Assembly: GCA_964453155.1 (NCBI GenBank) | Contig: CAYVQU010000046.1 | Span: 1-32,774, forward strand | Direction: 5' to 3' | Origin: CAYVQU01 sp964453155 | Lineage (GTDB): Bacteria > Chloroflexota > Anaerolineae > Anaerolineales > UBA11858 | DNA: 32,774 nt | Shown here: positions 32,774 through 32,774 of the stretch, one piece after another | Position numbering within the stretch: position 1 is the stretch's first letter | Layout: every line of letters begins with the position of its first letter | Made by a program: the position numbers and the translations under genes | The notes under the pieces: model-generated | Told to the model about the DNA's origin: nothing | Database searches by the model: none | The model's input: only the letters and a program-made list of their open reading frames with translations

Positions 32774-32774
32774 C

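Overview
The window is one long, single-strand surface-polysaccharide (glycan) biosynthesis and export locus: every gene I accept reads on the + strand. Moderate base composition, the style of the Gmd/Fcl proteins, the winged-helix regulator placed inside the sugar locus, and intergenic spacers built from short self-complementary words all suggest a Chloroflexota (Anaerolineae-like) genome. That placement is inference from family resemblance; no marker gene is present to prove it.

Region A (1-13882). A consensus-like promoter at 163-190 starts a compact run: a GDP-mannose 4,6-dehydratase (224), two tandem paralogous multi-membrane GT-C-type proteins (1192, 3105), a polyprenyl-phosphate GT2 glycosyltransferase (5123), a flippase-like membrane protein (6079) and two more large membrane proteins (7005, 8967). 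Many of these genes overlap by a few bases. The GT2 would charge a polyprenyl phosphate with a sugar and the GT-C proteins would use the lipid-linked sugar outside the membrane. A GT4 glycosyltransferase (10835) and an asparagine-synthetase-type amidotransferase (12005) follow. Region A2 (14061-17476) holds a methyltransferase, an alkaline-phosphatase-superfamily hydrolase and a second flippase-like protein.

Region B (17659-end). It opens with a winged-helix regulator whose promoter shares a 24-bp identical block, including a 17-bp palindrome, with the promoter at the head of region A; this looks like an autoregulated operator linking the two ends of the locus. Then come an SDR epimerase, a second Gmd and a GDP-fucose-synthase-like protein (a GDP-6-deoxysugar supply), a Wzm/Wzt-type ABC exporter with a C-terminal substrate-recognition extension, a capsule-type GT-B protein, a methyltransferase, a nonulosonic-acid-type module (PseB-like dehydratase, RmlD-like reductase, NeuB/PseI-like synthase), a four-helix-bundle (S23-type) protein, a GT4, an archaeal-looking methyltransferase, a small Cys-rich protein and an AAC(3)-type acetyltransferase. 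A perfect Shine-Dalgarno in the last bases shows that the locus continues.

The most unusual signal is in the spacers of region B. From 21194 onward nearly every gap holds a different inverted repeat built from a repeated short word (AACGTT; GTCTAATTGG; GTTGAAGG; GTGCGAAGTGCG; TAGCAGTTAGC; GACGGAAGAC). The repeats begin at, or contain, the stop codon of the upstream gene. One gap is split by the four-helix-bundle gene, which sits between inverted arms, and the same words occur inside two coding regions. Region A is instead joined by overlaps. No gap exceeds 300 bases, and I see no tRNA, rRNA, CRISPR array or transposase.
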